Assembly (NCBI GenBank): GCA_009885185.1
Contig: VFLF01000556.1
Location: 1-7,698 of the forward strand
DNA: 7,698 nucleotides
Direction of reading: 5' to 3'
DNA from: Nitrosomonadales bacterium
GTDB lineage: Bacteria > Pseudomonadota > Gammaproteobacteria > Burkholderiales > SG8-41
The notes under the pieces were generated by a model, which saw only the letters and a list, made by a program, of their open reading frames with translations, ran no database searches and was not told the DNA's origin. Positions 1-6,447 of the stretch are shown here, in pieces (position 1 is the stretch's first letter; every line of letters starts with the position of its first letter). The position numbers and the translations under genes were made by a program.

Positions 1-753
1 ATCGGCACCGATGCGGTCGCCAAGAGTGCGCCTGACGGCTACACGCTTTTGATGATGTCGAACACGCACACGGTCAACGAATCGCTGATACCAAACAAGC
101 CCTATCAGTTGTTGCGCGATTTCGTGCCGGTGGCGCCGATCAATTATTCGGACCTACTGCTGGTGGTGCATCCGTCGCTGCCGGTGAAATCGGTCAAGGA
201 ACTGGTGGCGCTGGCGAGATCGAAGCCGAAGCTCCTGAACTACGCCTCGTCCGGCACCGGCACGCCCTATCATCTGGCGGGTGAGTTTTTCAAATCACTG
301 ATCGGCGCGGACATCATTCACGTGCCGCACAAAGGCAGCGCGGAAGCACGCACCAGCGTGATGAGCGGGCAGGTTGAAATGATGTTCGACGCCATCACCA
401 CCATGGCGCCGCAGGCAAAGTCGGGCCGCGTGCGCGCGCTGGCGACCACCGGGTTGAAGCGTTCCAGCGTGATGCCGGAGCTGCCGACGGTGATCGAAGC
501 CGGCGTGCCTGGCTACGAGGCAACGATCTGGCTCGGCGTGATGGCGCCGGTCAATACGCCGCGCGCGGTGCTGGAGCGCCTAAACGGTGAGATCGCCAAA
601 ATCACCAACCGCGCGGACGTGCGCAAAACCTGGAATGAACAGGGCGCGGAGCCGATGAGTATGAACCTCGGCGAATTTGAAAAGTATCTGAATGCGGATA
701 TCGCGAAGTGGGCCAAGGTGGTCAAGGTGTCGGGTGCGCGAGCAGATCAGTAG
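1..753 (+). CDS. Bug/TctC-family periplasmic solute receptor (5' partial)
   Basis: The reading frame is open from base 1 and ends at TAG 751-753, giving 250 residues. Family members are about 320-330 residues, so roughly 75 N-terminal residues, including the signal peptide, lie upstream of the window. The first in-frame ATG (49) is internal: the codons before it read AKSAPDGYTLL, a hallmark of the first lobe of Bug proteins. Further family signatures are HPSLPVKSVKELVALAR, a glycine-rich YASSGTGTPYHLAGE loop, HVPHKGSAEA, a second-lobe GQVEMMFD segment, and ELPTVIEAGVPGYE. Known role of the family: periplasmic Venus-flytrap receptors for carboxylates and related small acids, feeding tripartite tricarboxylate transporters or acting as orphan receptors. 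It lies 32 nt upstream of a second, diverged receptor gene on the same strand. The ligand cannot be told from sequence. Confidence 0.93.
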   Translation: MGTDAVAKSAPDGYTLLMMSNTHTVNESLIPNKPYQLLRDFVPVAPINYSDLLLVVHPSLPVKSVKELVALARSKPKLLNYASSGTGTPYHLAGEFFKSLIGADIIHVPHKGSAEARTSVMSGQVEMMFDAITTMAPQAKSGRVRALATTGLKRSSVMPELPTVIEAGVPGYEATIWLGVMAPVNTPRAVLERLNGEIAKITNRADVRKTWNEQGAEPMSMNLGEFEKYLNADIAKWAKVVKVSGARADQ

Positions 754-785
754 CCCCTTAAATTTTTATTTAAAAACAAATACTT

Positions 786-1769
786 ATGAAAAATATGCCT
801 GTGAGATGTTTGTTGGTTGCGGCCTTCCTGGTGAGTGCGGCCGTCGCGCACGCACAGGAGGCTTTTCCCTCGCGTGCGATCACGCTGATTATTCCTTTCC
901 CGCCCGGCGGCGTGGCTGAGATCACCGGCCGTCCCACGGGGATGGCGATGGAAAAAGTGCTCAAACAGCCGGTGGCGCTGGTGAATCGCCCGGGGGCGGG
1001 CGGCGCGGTGGGCAATGCCGCGGTGGCGAACAGCAAGCCCGATGGCTATACGCTGCTGATGGCGCTGTCGAGCATATCGGTGATACCCGCCGCCGATGCC
1101 TTGTTTGACCGTAAGCCGGCGTATGCCATCGATCAATTCGCGCCGATTGCGCTGATTTCGGCTGACCCGACGATACTGGTGTCGCATCCGTCGCTGCCGG
1201 TGAAAAACCTCAAGGAACTTGTCGCGCTGGCACGCGCCAAGCAGGGGCAGATGTCGTTTTCGTCATCGGGCATTTACGGCGCGCTGCACATGCCGATGGA
1301 GATGTTCCTGCATCACTACAAACTGAAAATGCGCCACGTGCCCACCACCGGCGGCGGGCCGGCGCTGACCACGCTGCTGGGCGGCCACGTCGAGTTGACC
1401 TCCGGCGGGCCGGCGGCGATCACCACGCACGTTAAATCCGGCAAGCTGCGCGCGCACGTGAGTTGGGGCGCGCAGCGCCATCCGAATTATCCCGACGTGC
1501 CAACCTTCAAGGAGCAGGGCGCGGACATCGAGTATTACATCTGGACAGGCCTGATGGCGCCGCGCGGCACGCCCGAGCCGGTGATGAAAGTGCTGCGCGA
1601 TACGGTGCGCAAAGCGGTTGAGGACGCCGACTTCAAAGCCGCCATGGCGCGCGTGAATTCACCGATTCAGTACATGGATGCGCCGGAGTTCGCGAAGTAC
1701 TGGGATGCGGATGCGAAGCGGCTGGCCGCCGTGGTAAAGGTCGTCGGCAAGGTTGATGATAAGAAATAA
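786..1769 (+). CDS. tctC: Tripartite tricarboxylate transporter receptor, Bug/TctC family
   Basis: A complete 327-residue protein of normal family length. Residues 1-23 form a Sec signal peptide (basic start, hydrophobic core, AHA cleavage site before Gln24). The mature protein starts with AFPSRAITLIIPFPPGG (about 26-42), the ligand-loop signature, followed by NRPGAGGAVGNAAVA, KPDGYTLLMAL, HPSLPVKNLKELVALAR and a C-terminal lobe ending in VVKVVGKVDDKK. After the FPPGG loop it has V-A-E (Glu45) where many Bug proteins have an Asp, which may affect ligand choice (inference). It is paralogous to the upstream receptor but clearly diverged. The ATG at 786 lies in an AT-rich leader with no visible Shine-Dalgarno; a second ATG three codons on (795) is possible. 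TctB and TctA follow, so this is the likely cognate receptor of that transporter. Confidence 0.93.
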   Translation: MKNMPVRCLLVAAFLVSAAVAHAQEAFPSRAITLIIPFPPGGVAEITGRPTGMAMEKVLKQPVALVNRPGAGGAVGNAAVANSKPDGYTLLMALSSISVIPAADALFDRKPAYAIDQFAPIALISADPTILVSHPSLPVKNLKELVALARAKQGQMSFSSSGIYGALHMPMEMFLHHYKLKMRHVPTTGGGPALTTLLGGHVELTSGGPAAITTHVKSGKLRAHVSWGAQRHPNYPDVPTFKEQGADIEYYIWTGLMAPRGTPEPVMKVLRDTVRKAVEDADFKAAMARVNSPIQYMDAPEFAKYWDADAKRLAAVVKVVGKVDDKK

Positions 1770-1792
1770 CAACAACGTCGAGGACAATCCTT

Positions 1793-1885
1793 GACGCAGA
1801 TTTACGCGGATTTACAAAAATGAACGCAGATTATTACTCCATCATGCGTTGGGTTTAATCTGCGTTCATCTGTGTAAATCTGTGT
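1793..1885. repeat. Imperfect inverted repeat (intergenic hairpin element) between tctC and tctB
   Basis: The left arm begins GACGCAGATTTACGCGGAT (1793) and ends TGAACGCAGATTA (1821-1833). The right arm runs from TAATCTGCGTTCA (1856-1868) to CTGTGTAAATCTGTGTC (ending 1885). The inner 13 bp pair perfectly around a 22-nt loop. The outer parts pair with a few G/A transitions and one asymmetric insertion in the left arm. Stacked variants of 'CGCAGATTTACGCGGATT' are, from memory, a family of dispersed intergenic repeats seen in many environmental proteobacteria; this was not checked by search. In RNA it would form a long hairpin between the receptor and TctB genes. It also creates a false N-terminal extension of TctB. 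Confidence 0.8.
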
Positions 1886-1911
1886 CGAAAAAGGGTGTTG
1901 CAGTTCTCTCC

Positions 1912-2385
1912 ATGACCGATAACAAAACTCGAACGCCGCGCGGCCTGCGCAGCGACCAGATATCCGGCTTGATGCTGATGGCGCTGGCGCTGTATGTGTG
2001 GTGGATGAACCGCGTGTATCCGCTCGGCACGCTGTCGGAGCCGGGGCCGGGTTATGTGCCGCTGCTGCTGGCGATTTTCATGGGCGTGATGGGCCTGCTG
2101 GTGGCGTTGGGCGGCGGCAAGTCGATGCCGCTGGCGCAACTGGAATGGACAGAAGCCAAACGCGCCATCGCGCTGCTCATCGCCTGCGGCGTGGCCGCGT
2201 ATGCGCTGGAGCGGCTGGGTTATCGCATCACCATGGCGGCGCTGATGATATTTTTTCTCGGCGTGATGGAGCGCCGCAAGCCGATGATGGTGGCGACGGT
2301 CGGCATCGGTTTTTCGCTTATCACCTTCTACGTGTTCGCCACGCTGCTGCGCGTGCCGCTGCCGGTGAGCCCGTGGGGCTTTTAG
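1912..2385 (+). CDS. tctB: Tripartite tricarboxylate transporter small membrane subunit TctB
   Basis: This is the small integral membrane subunit of the transporter. From ATG 1912 it is 157 residues, the normal TctB size, starting MTDNKTRTPRGLRSDQISG. Hydrophobic segments lie at about 17-33, 48-68, 82-100 and 104-146 (probably two helices), as expected for this family. The signature just after the first helix is YPLGTLSEPGPGYVP (about 39-53): TctB proteins typically carry a G-x-GPG-x-P stretch there. The frame stays open back to an ATG at 1849, but those 21 extra codons are made of the intergenic repeat ending at 1885, so 1912 is preferred. There is no strong ribosome site before 1912; an AAGGG lies at 1891-1895, rather far away. 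The 86-nt gap before tctA holds another hairpin repeat. Confidence 0.88.
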   Translation: MTDNKTRTPRGLRSDQISGLMLMALALYVWWMNRVYPLGTLSEPGPGYVPLLLAIFMGVMGLLVALGGGKSMPLAQLEWTEAKRAIALLIACGVAAYALERLGYRITMAALMIFFLGVMERRKPMMVATVGIGFSLITFYVFATLLRVPLPVSPWGF

Positions 2386-2387
2386 GG

Positions 2388-2461
2388 CAGGAGTGAGGAT
2401 TGAGGATTCAGTAACCCCGCGCGGTTTTCACTCAATCTTCAATCCTGATAACTCAATCCTG
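2388..2461. repeat. Imperfect inverted repeat between tctB and tctA
   Basis: AGGATTGAGGATTCAGT (2396-2412) pairs with ACTCAATCTTCAATCCT (2430-2446) at 15 of 17 positions, around a loop containing CCCCGCGCGG. An outer layer, CAGGAGTGAG (2388-2397) with CTCAATCCTG (2452-2461), pairs at 9 of 10 positions. The arms are themselves built of short GAGGATT/GAAGATT units, typical of dispersed intergenic repeats. The element fills almost the whole gap between tctB and tctA, ending 10 nt before the tctA start, and would fold in the operon mRNA. It has no T-run, so it is not a normal intrinsic terminator. Confidence 0.75.
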
Positions 2462-2471
2462 CAAGTAAACA

Positions 2472-3998
2472 ATGGTCGAAACCTTCAACAGCCTGCTGCT
2501 CGGATTTAGCGTTGCGTTGCAGCCGCAGGTGCTGATGTATGCCTTCATCGGCTGCCTGATTGGCACGCTGGTGGGCATGTTGCCCGGCGTGGGGCCGCTG
2601 GCAGGCATCAGCATGTTGCTGCCGGCGACGTTTGGTTTGAATCCCATCGTGGCCATCGTGCTGCTGGCGGGCGTGTATTACGGCGCAATGTATGGCGGTT
2701 CCACCACGTCGATCCTGATACGCCTGCCCGGCGAGGCGGCGTCGGTGATGACGTGTGTGGATGGTTACGCCATGACGCAGCAGGGGCGCGCGGGGCCGGC
2801 GCTGGCGATTGCCGCCATCGGGTCGTTTGTCGCGGGCACGCTGGGCGTGGTCGGCTTGATGCTGCTGGCGCCGACGCTGGCGACGTTTGCGCTGCGCTTT
2901 GGCCCGCCGGAATACACCGCATTGCTGCTGATGGGTCTTTTGGTGCTGGCCTACATGACCGGCGGTTCAATACCCAAAACGTTGGCGATGGCCGGGTTTG
3001 GTTTGATGCTGGGCATGATTGGTATCGACGCCATGAGCGGCTATACCCGATTCAGTTTTGACATGATTGAGCTGGCTGACGGCATTGGTATCGTGCCGGT
3101 GGCGGTGGGTCTCTTCGGCATTTCTGAAATTCTGATGACGGCTTCGCAGCAGACGCTGAAGCTGCCGAAAAATCCGTCGTTGCGCGAGTTGATGCCGTCG
3201 CGCACCGAACTCAAACAATCGATAGGCCCCATCGCGCGCGGCAGCACCATCGGTTTTTTCATCGGCATCATTCCCGGATCGGCGCATATTATTTCGTCAT
3301 TCATCGCTTATGGCGTCGAACGCCGAATTTCCAAAACGCCGGAGCGCTTCGGCCATGGTGCTATCGAGGGCGTGGCCGCGCCCGAATCCGCGAACAACGC
3401 CGCCGCCACCGGCGCGTTCATTCCGATGATGGCGCTGGGCATACCCACCAGTCCGGTCACCGCAGTGATGATCGCCGCAATTATGGTGCACGGCATTGCG
3501 CCGGGGCCGATGCTGATTGCACAACGGCCCGATCTGTTCTGGGGCTTTGTCGCCAGCATGTATGTGGGCAACGTGGTGTTGCTGATCTTGAATCTGCCGC
3601 TGGTGGGCCTGTTCGTGAGTCTGCTGCGCATCCCCTATGCATACTTGTATCCGTGCATCCTCGCGTTCTGCATCCTCGGCTGCTATTCGGTGAGCAACTC
3701 GGTGGTGGACGTATGGATCATGCTGGCGATGGGCGGCATCGGTTACACGCTGCGCAAATTCGGTTTTGATCTGGCACCCGTGGCGCTGGGGCTGGTGCTG
3801 GCGCCGATGCTCGAACTGTCGCTGCGGCAATCGCTGGCGATGAGCGGCGGCAGTTATGCGATTTTTGTCGAGCGACCGATTGCCGTGACCATGCTGGTGA
3901 TCGGCGTGGTGATGATGCTGATCAGTCTCAAGCCGCTGTTGTTCAAGTCGAAGAAAAAAGACTGGCGGTCACAGGTTGGTTTGGACGACGCATCATAA
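2472..3998 (+). CDS. tctA: Tripartite tricarboxylate transporter large membrane subunit TctA
   Basis: This 508-residue protein is the large, multi-helix (about 12) permease subunit of the TTT system, which imports carboxylates delivered by TctC using an ion gradient (family knowledge). The start MVETFNSLLLGFSVALQPQ matches the usual N terminus of TctA, so ATG 2472 is well supported although no strong Shine-Dalgarno is seen. Conserved blocks are GMLPGVGPLAG (35-45), YYGAMYGGSTTSILIRLPGE (69-88), GHGAIEGVAAPESANNAAATG (294-314) and ALGIPTSPVTAVM (321-333), the last two being the repeat-half counterpart of the first pair. Length and motifs are intact. The C terminus ends in a basic cytosolic tail (KSKKKDWR). 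Its stop codon lies inside the right arm of the 19-bp inverted repeat, and the MFS gene starts 27 nt later. Confidence 0.96.
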   Translation: MVETFNSLLLGFSVALQPQVLMYAFIGCLIGTLVGMLPGVGPLAGISMLLPATFGLNPIVAIVLLAGVYYGAMYGGSTTSILIRLPGEAASVMTCVDGYAMTQQGRAGPALAIAAIGSFVAGTLGVVGLMLLAPTLATFALRFGPPEYTALLLMGLLVLAYMTGGSIPKTLAMAGFGLMLGMIGIDAMSGYTRFSFDMIELADGIGIVPVAVGLFGISEILMTASQQTLKLPKNPSLRELMPSRTELKQSIGPIARGSTIGFFIGIIPGSAHIISSFIAYGVERRISKTPERFGHGAIEGVAAPESANNAAATGAFIPMMALGIPTSPVTAVMIAAIMVHGIAPGPMLIAQRPDLFWGFVASMYVGNVVLLILNLPLVGLFVSLLRIPYAYLYPCILAFCILGCYSVSNSVVDVWIMLAMGGIGYTLRKFGFDLAPVALGLVLAPMLELSLRQSLAMSGGSYAIFVERPIAVTMLVIGVVMMLISLKPLLFKSKKKDWRSQVGLDDAS

Positions 3999-4025
3999 GT
4001 ATTTGTTTTTATTGATCTTTATTTA

Positions 4026-5258
4026 ATGCCCGCTACCCCGGCATCGGTCCGCGCCGATACCCCGCCGACGTTTGTTTTCCTGATCGCCGTTTTGCTGCTC
4101 GGTCAGGCGCTGGGCACGATGGCGACATCCATACTGCCCGCGGTTGCGCCCAAGGTTGCCGCTGACTACCAGATCAGTTCGTCGCTGATCGGGTATCAGG
4201 TGAGTTTGATTTCGCTGGCGATGCTTTTTTCGCTGGTGTTCGGCGGCAATCTTGCGGTGCGCTGGGGCGGTTGCCGCGTCAGCCAAATCGGCCTGTCGCT
4301 GTGCATCGCCGGATGCATCATCGCGATGATGCCGCATGAAGGATTCATGCTGTTGTCCGCGTTGCCGATGGGGCTGGGTTATGGCCTGGTGTCGCCCGCG
4401 ACCTCGCAGGTGATGATGCGGTTCACTCCGGCGGCGCGGCGCAATTTCATCTTCTCGCTCAAGCAGACCGGTGTGCCGCTGGGCGGCATCGCCGCAGCGG
4501 GCATCGCGCCCGCGATCGCGGTGTGGGCGGGCTGGCAATGGGCGCTGGCGATCAATGCCGTGGCGCTGGCGTTGCTGATGGTGTTGATGGAGCGTGGCCG
4601 CGCGCATTGGGACAACGACCGCGATCCCGCGGCCAAGCTGGTCAGCGATCCGTTTGGCGGATTGGGGTTCGTGTGGCGTGACCGTGCGCTGCGCCTGCTC
4701 GGCATCGCGGGCGCAGCGTTTGTCATCATGCAACTGGCGCTGACGACCTTCACGGTGATTTTTTTCGTCGAGGAAATGAAACTCGGTCTGGTGCAGGCCG
4801 GGTTTATTTTGATGGCGTCGCAAGTGGGCGGCGTGGCGGGACGGCTGTTCTGGGGCTGGGTGGCCGATGTCATGGGCGATTGCTTCAAAGCACTGGCGCT
4901 GCTGGGCGCGGTGATGACGCTGACCACGCTGCTGTGCCTTGCGATCACGCCTGCGTGGCCGGTGGCCGCGTCGTGCGCACTGTTTTTTGTGTTGGGCACG
5001 ACAGCCAGCGGCTGGAACGGCGCGTTTCTGGCCGAGGTTGCGCGGCTTGCACCGGCGCATTCGGTGAGTGCGGCCACTGGCGGCTCGCTGTTCCTGGTGA
5101 ACATCGGCAAGTTTGTCGGCCCGGTGATGTTCACGCTGGCCTATCAGGCCACGGGCAGTTACGGCAGTGCGTTTGCGCTGATGGCGTTGCCGTCGGCAGC
5201 GGGACTGGTGTGCTTGTTGCTGGCGAGGAAGCGAACCGCGCCGGCGGTCAGCGGATGA
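4026..5258 (+). CDS. MFS transporter
   Basis: A 410-residue, very hydrophobic protein with a 12-helix Major Facilitator layout: two six-helix halves joined by a polar loop around residues 190-215 (MERGRAHWDNDRDPAAKLVSD). In the first half GGNLAVRWGGCR (73-84) is a degenerate motif A between helices 2 and 3. FSLKQTGVPLGG (143-154), at the start of helix 5, recalls the NarK/CynX-like and related anion-uptake MFS branches. The second half has a motif-A-like GRLFWGWVADVMGD. The substrate cannot be read from the sequence; its position behind the TTT operon suggests a related organic anion (inference). ATG 4026 is preceded by an AT-rich stretch without a visible ribosome site. The last 11 nt overlap the end of the convergent transglycosylase gene. 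Confidence 0.9.
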   Translation: MPATPASVRADTPPTFVFLIAVLLLGQALGTMATSILPAVAPKVAADYQISSSLIGYQVSLISLAMLFSLVFGGNLAVRWGGCRVSQIGLSLCIAGCIIAMMPHEGFMLLSALPMGLGYGLVSPATSQVMMRFTPAARRNFIFSLKQTGVPLGGIAAAGIAPAIAVWAGWQWALAINAVALALLMVLMERGRAHWDNDRDPAAKLVSDPFGGLGFVWRDRALRLLGIAGAAFVIMQLALTTFTVIFFVEEMKLGLVQAGFILMASQVGGVAGRLFWGWVADVMGDCFKALALLGAVMTLTTLLCLAITPAWPVAASCALFFVLGTTASGWNGAFLAEVARLAPAHSVSAATGGSLFLVNIGKFVGPVMFTLAYQATGSYGSAFALMALPSAAGLVCLLLARKRTAPAVSG

Positions 5259-5997
5259 GCAGGGGTTGTTCGCGCGGCGTGGGGGCTGCCGTCGCGCCGG
5301 CGGGTATAACCGCTGCGCCGGAATTTGTAACCGCTGCGCGGTAGCGCTCGTAATGCCGAATCACGGACGGCACGTAGGCGATGGTTTCTGCGTAGGGCGG
5401 GATTTTCATGCCGTGCTGCTGCACCGCGCCTTCGCCGGCGTTATAGGCGGCGAGCACCAAATCCAGTTTGTTGGGGAACATCCCCATCAGAAAGCGCAGG
5501 TAACGCGCGCCGCCATGCAGATTTTCCAGCGGATCCCAGATATTGCGCACGCCGTAGCGGGCTGCGGTGCCCGGCATCAACTGCATCAGGCCGATGGCGC
5601 CGGCGGGGGACTTGGCCTGCGGGTTGTAGCCGGATTCCACTGTAATGATGGCGTGCATCAGCGCCACATCCAGACCGTATTCCGTGGCGACTTGCGCGAT
5701 CAGCGGCGCGAACTGCGCGCGCATGGCGGCATTGCCGGCGCCCGCGCCGACGCCGATAGAGGTCATTTTTTCCAGCGCCGAATAGTCGAACACTTCGGCC
5801 TTGGGGCGCGGGGCTTCCTTCTTGAACAGGAAGTAGCGCGCATCGACCTGGTGATCGCTCAGGTGTGCAACACCCTTGTCGTCGACAAATCCCCAAATAT
5901 CCGCGGAGCACGGCATGACATAGACGCTCAGCGCGAACGCGCATGCCAGTGATGCGGACAGTTTGCTGAAGATAGCGGCGGCGGGGTGGCGGGACAA
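5248..5997 (-). CDS. Periplasmic lytic transglycosylase (SLT domain, DUF4124-like N terminus)
   Basis: The protein cleaves the MurNAc-GlcNAc bond of peptidoglycan to give 1,6-anhydro products (family knowledge). The proposed start is TTG 5997-5995: it follows a TAGGAG ribosome site (6008-6003) by 5 nt and yields a 249-residue protein with a clean signal peptide (1-32, cleaved after CSA). The frame also stays open to GTG 6072, but that start would lie upstream of the likely promoter. Residues 33-60 (DIWGFVDDKGVAHLSD) resemble the DUF4124 envelope module. The SLT domain follows: VESGYNP with catalytic Glu121, SPAGAIGLMQLMPGTAARYGV (130-150), HGGARYLRFLM (161-171) and AAYNAGEGAV (183-192), then the IPPYAETIAYV closing motif. 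The C-terminal tail is Pro/Ala-rich. All key motifs are intact. Confidence 0.93.
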   Translation of the reverse strand: MSRHPAAAIFSKLSASLACAFALSVYVMPCSADIWGFVDDKGVAHLSDHQVDARYFLFKKEAPRPKAEVFDYSALEKMTSIGVGAGAGNAAMRAQFAPLIAQVATEYGLDVALMHAIITVESGYNPQAKSPAGAIGLMQLMPGTAARYGVRNIWDPLENLHGGARYLRFLMGMFPNKLDLVLAAYNAGEGAVQQHGMKIPPYAETIAYVPSVIRHYERYRAAVTNSGAAVIPAGATAAPTPREQPLLIR

Positions 5998-6030
5998 GTG
6001 GGCTCCTACATGCTGCGGGAAAAGTGAAAT

Positions 6031-6036
6031 TTTATA
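6031..6036 (-). promoter_or_regulatory. Extended -10 promoter element for the lytic transglycosylase
   Basis: On the minus strand TGGTATAAA presents an extended -10 (TGN before TATAAA at 6036-6031). Transcription would start near 6024, leaving a leader of about 25 nt with TAGGAG placed just before TTG 5997. No convincing -35 was found, which is common for extended -10 promoters. This supports the shorter transglycosylase start. Confidence 0.45.
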
Positions 6037-6055
6037 CCAATAAGCCCGAAAGGGA

Positions 6056-6072
6056 GTGAGGTAAAATCTCAC
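6056..6072. promoter_or_regulatory. Small palindrome in the divergent intergenic region (possible operator)
   Basis: GTGAG (6056-6060) and CTCAC (6068-6072) form a 5-bp dyad around GTAAAAT. It lies in the 78-nt gap between the divergent transglycosylase and small-protein genes, next to a TAAAAT (6062-6067) that could be a -10 for the plus-strand genes. The dyad is short, so chance is a real possibility. Confidence 0.2.
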
Positions 6073-6075
6073 GCT

Positions 6076-6414
6076 ATGTCGGCTAAATTTAGAGGCTTAA
6101 TCCGGGCATTTGTGGCTTTTGCCTGCATTTTTGCGGCGATAACGGGCAATCCGGCGCGGGCGGCTCTGGATTGCGAGCAGTTGGTCGCGGTGGCGCAGGC
6201 CACGGTGAAACTGCGCGATGACGGCCTGTCGCTGAACGCTGTGCTGCGCGACTTCGACAGTGGCGAGGCGGCGAAAAAATTCAACGCGCAGGAAATGAAC
6301 CTGTTGCGCCAGACCGTGCGCGTGAGCTTCACCAGCGAAGCGTCGGTGTACGAAATTGCAGAATCCTGCAAGGCAGGCGAGCTGGGTCTGCCGAAACCCA
6401 AATCCAAACCCTAA
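6076..6414 (+). CDS. Small exported protein of unknown function
   Basis: 112 residues. The N terminus has basic residues (K4, R6, R10), a hydrophobic core (11-22) and a NPARA site, so cleavage is likely after Ala29 and the mature protein is about 83 residues in the periplasm. The mature part has two cysteines (Cys33 and Cys98) that could form a disulfide joining its ends, a mainly helical middle (CEQLVAVAQATVKLRDDG, then FNAQEMNLLRQTVRVSF) and a Lys/Pro-rich tail (PKPKSKP). I do not recognise a named family. It is divergent from the transglycosylase and 33 nt upstream of the exported methyltransferase-like gene on the same strand, so the latter two are probably co-transcribed. No good Shine-Dalgarno precedes ATG 6076, but the signal peptide fits this start and the coding signal is clear. 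Confidence 0.8.
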   Translation: MSAKFRGLIRAFVAFACIFAAITGNPARAALDCEQLVAVAQATVKLRDDGLSLNAVLRDFDSGEAAKKFNAQEMNLLRQTVRVSFTSEASVYEIAESCKAGELGLPKPKSKP

Positions 6415-6447
6415 TTCGTTTTAACTCGTTAACTTAGGAGCAGTACC

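Larger units (their letters stand above)
771..4011. repeat. 19-bp exact inverted repeat bracketing tctC-tctB-tctA
   Basis: The left arm is 771-789 (TAAAAACAAATACTTATGA) and the right arm is 3993-4011, its exact reverse complement (TCATAAGTATTTGTTTTTA). The left arm contains the tctC start codon (786-788) and the right arm the tctA stop codon (3996-3998), so the arms sit exactly at the edges of a 3.2-kb three-gene block. Both are very AT-rich inside GC-rich DNA. The exact match does not extend outward, though the short string TTTATTTAA occurs beside both arms (765-773 and 4018-4026). A chance 19-bp match in a window this size is unlikely, but AT bias weakens that argument. The function is unknown; options are a dispersed repeat present in two orientations, recombination arms or regulatory sites. 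Confidence 0.6.

Noticed and set aside
1849..1911. N-terminal extension of TctB
   Set aside because: These codons are encoded by the dispersed repeat, and TctB proteins normally begin close to the first helix, as with ATG 1912.
1793..2461. CRISPR-like array
   Set aside because: The repeats are two unrelated inverted repeats, not regularly spaced direct repeats with spacers.
771..4011. Insertion sequence or composite transposon
   Set aside because: Despite the inverted repeat ends, no transposase, recombinase or clear target-site duplication is present. The interior is an ordinary transporter operon.
4023..5060. Long minus-strand ORF (345 codons) opposite the MFS gene
   Set aside because: The translation is Arg/Gln/His-rich with no fold-like pattern, the usual shadow of a GC-rich gene read in reverse. 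The plus-strand MFS protein is clearly real.
6069..6407. Minus-strand ORF antisense to the small exported protein
   Set aside because: It matches the small gene almost end to end but lacks a start context. The plus-strand version has a proper signal peptide.
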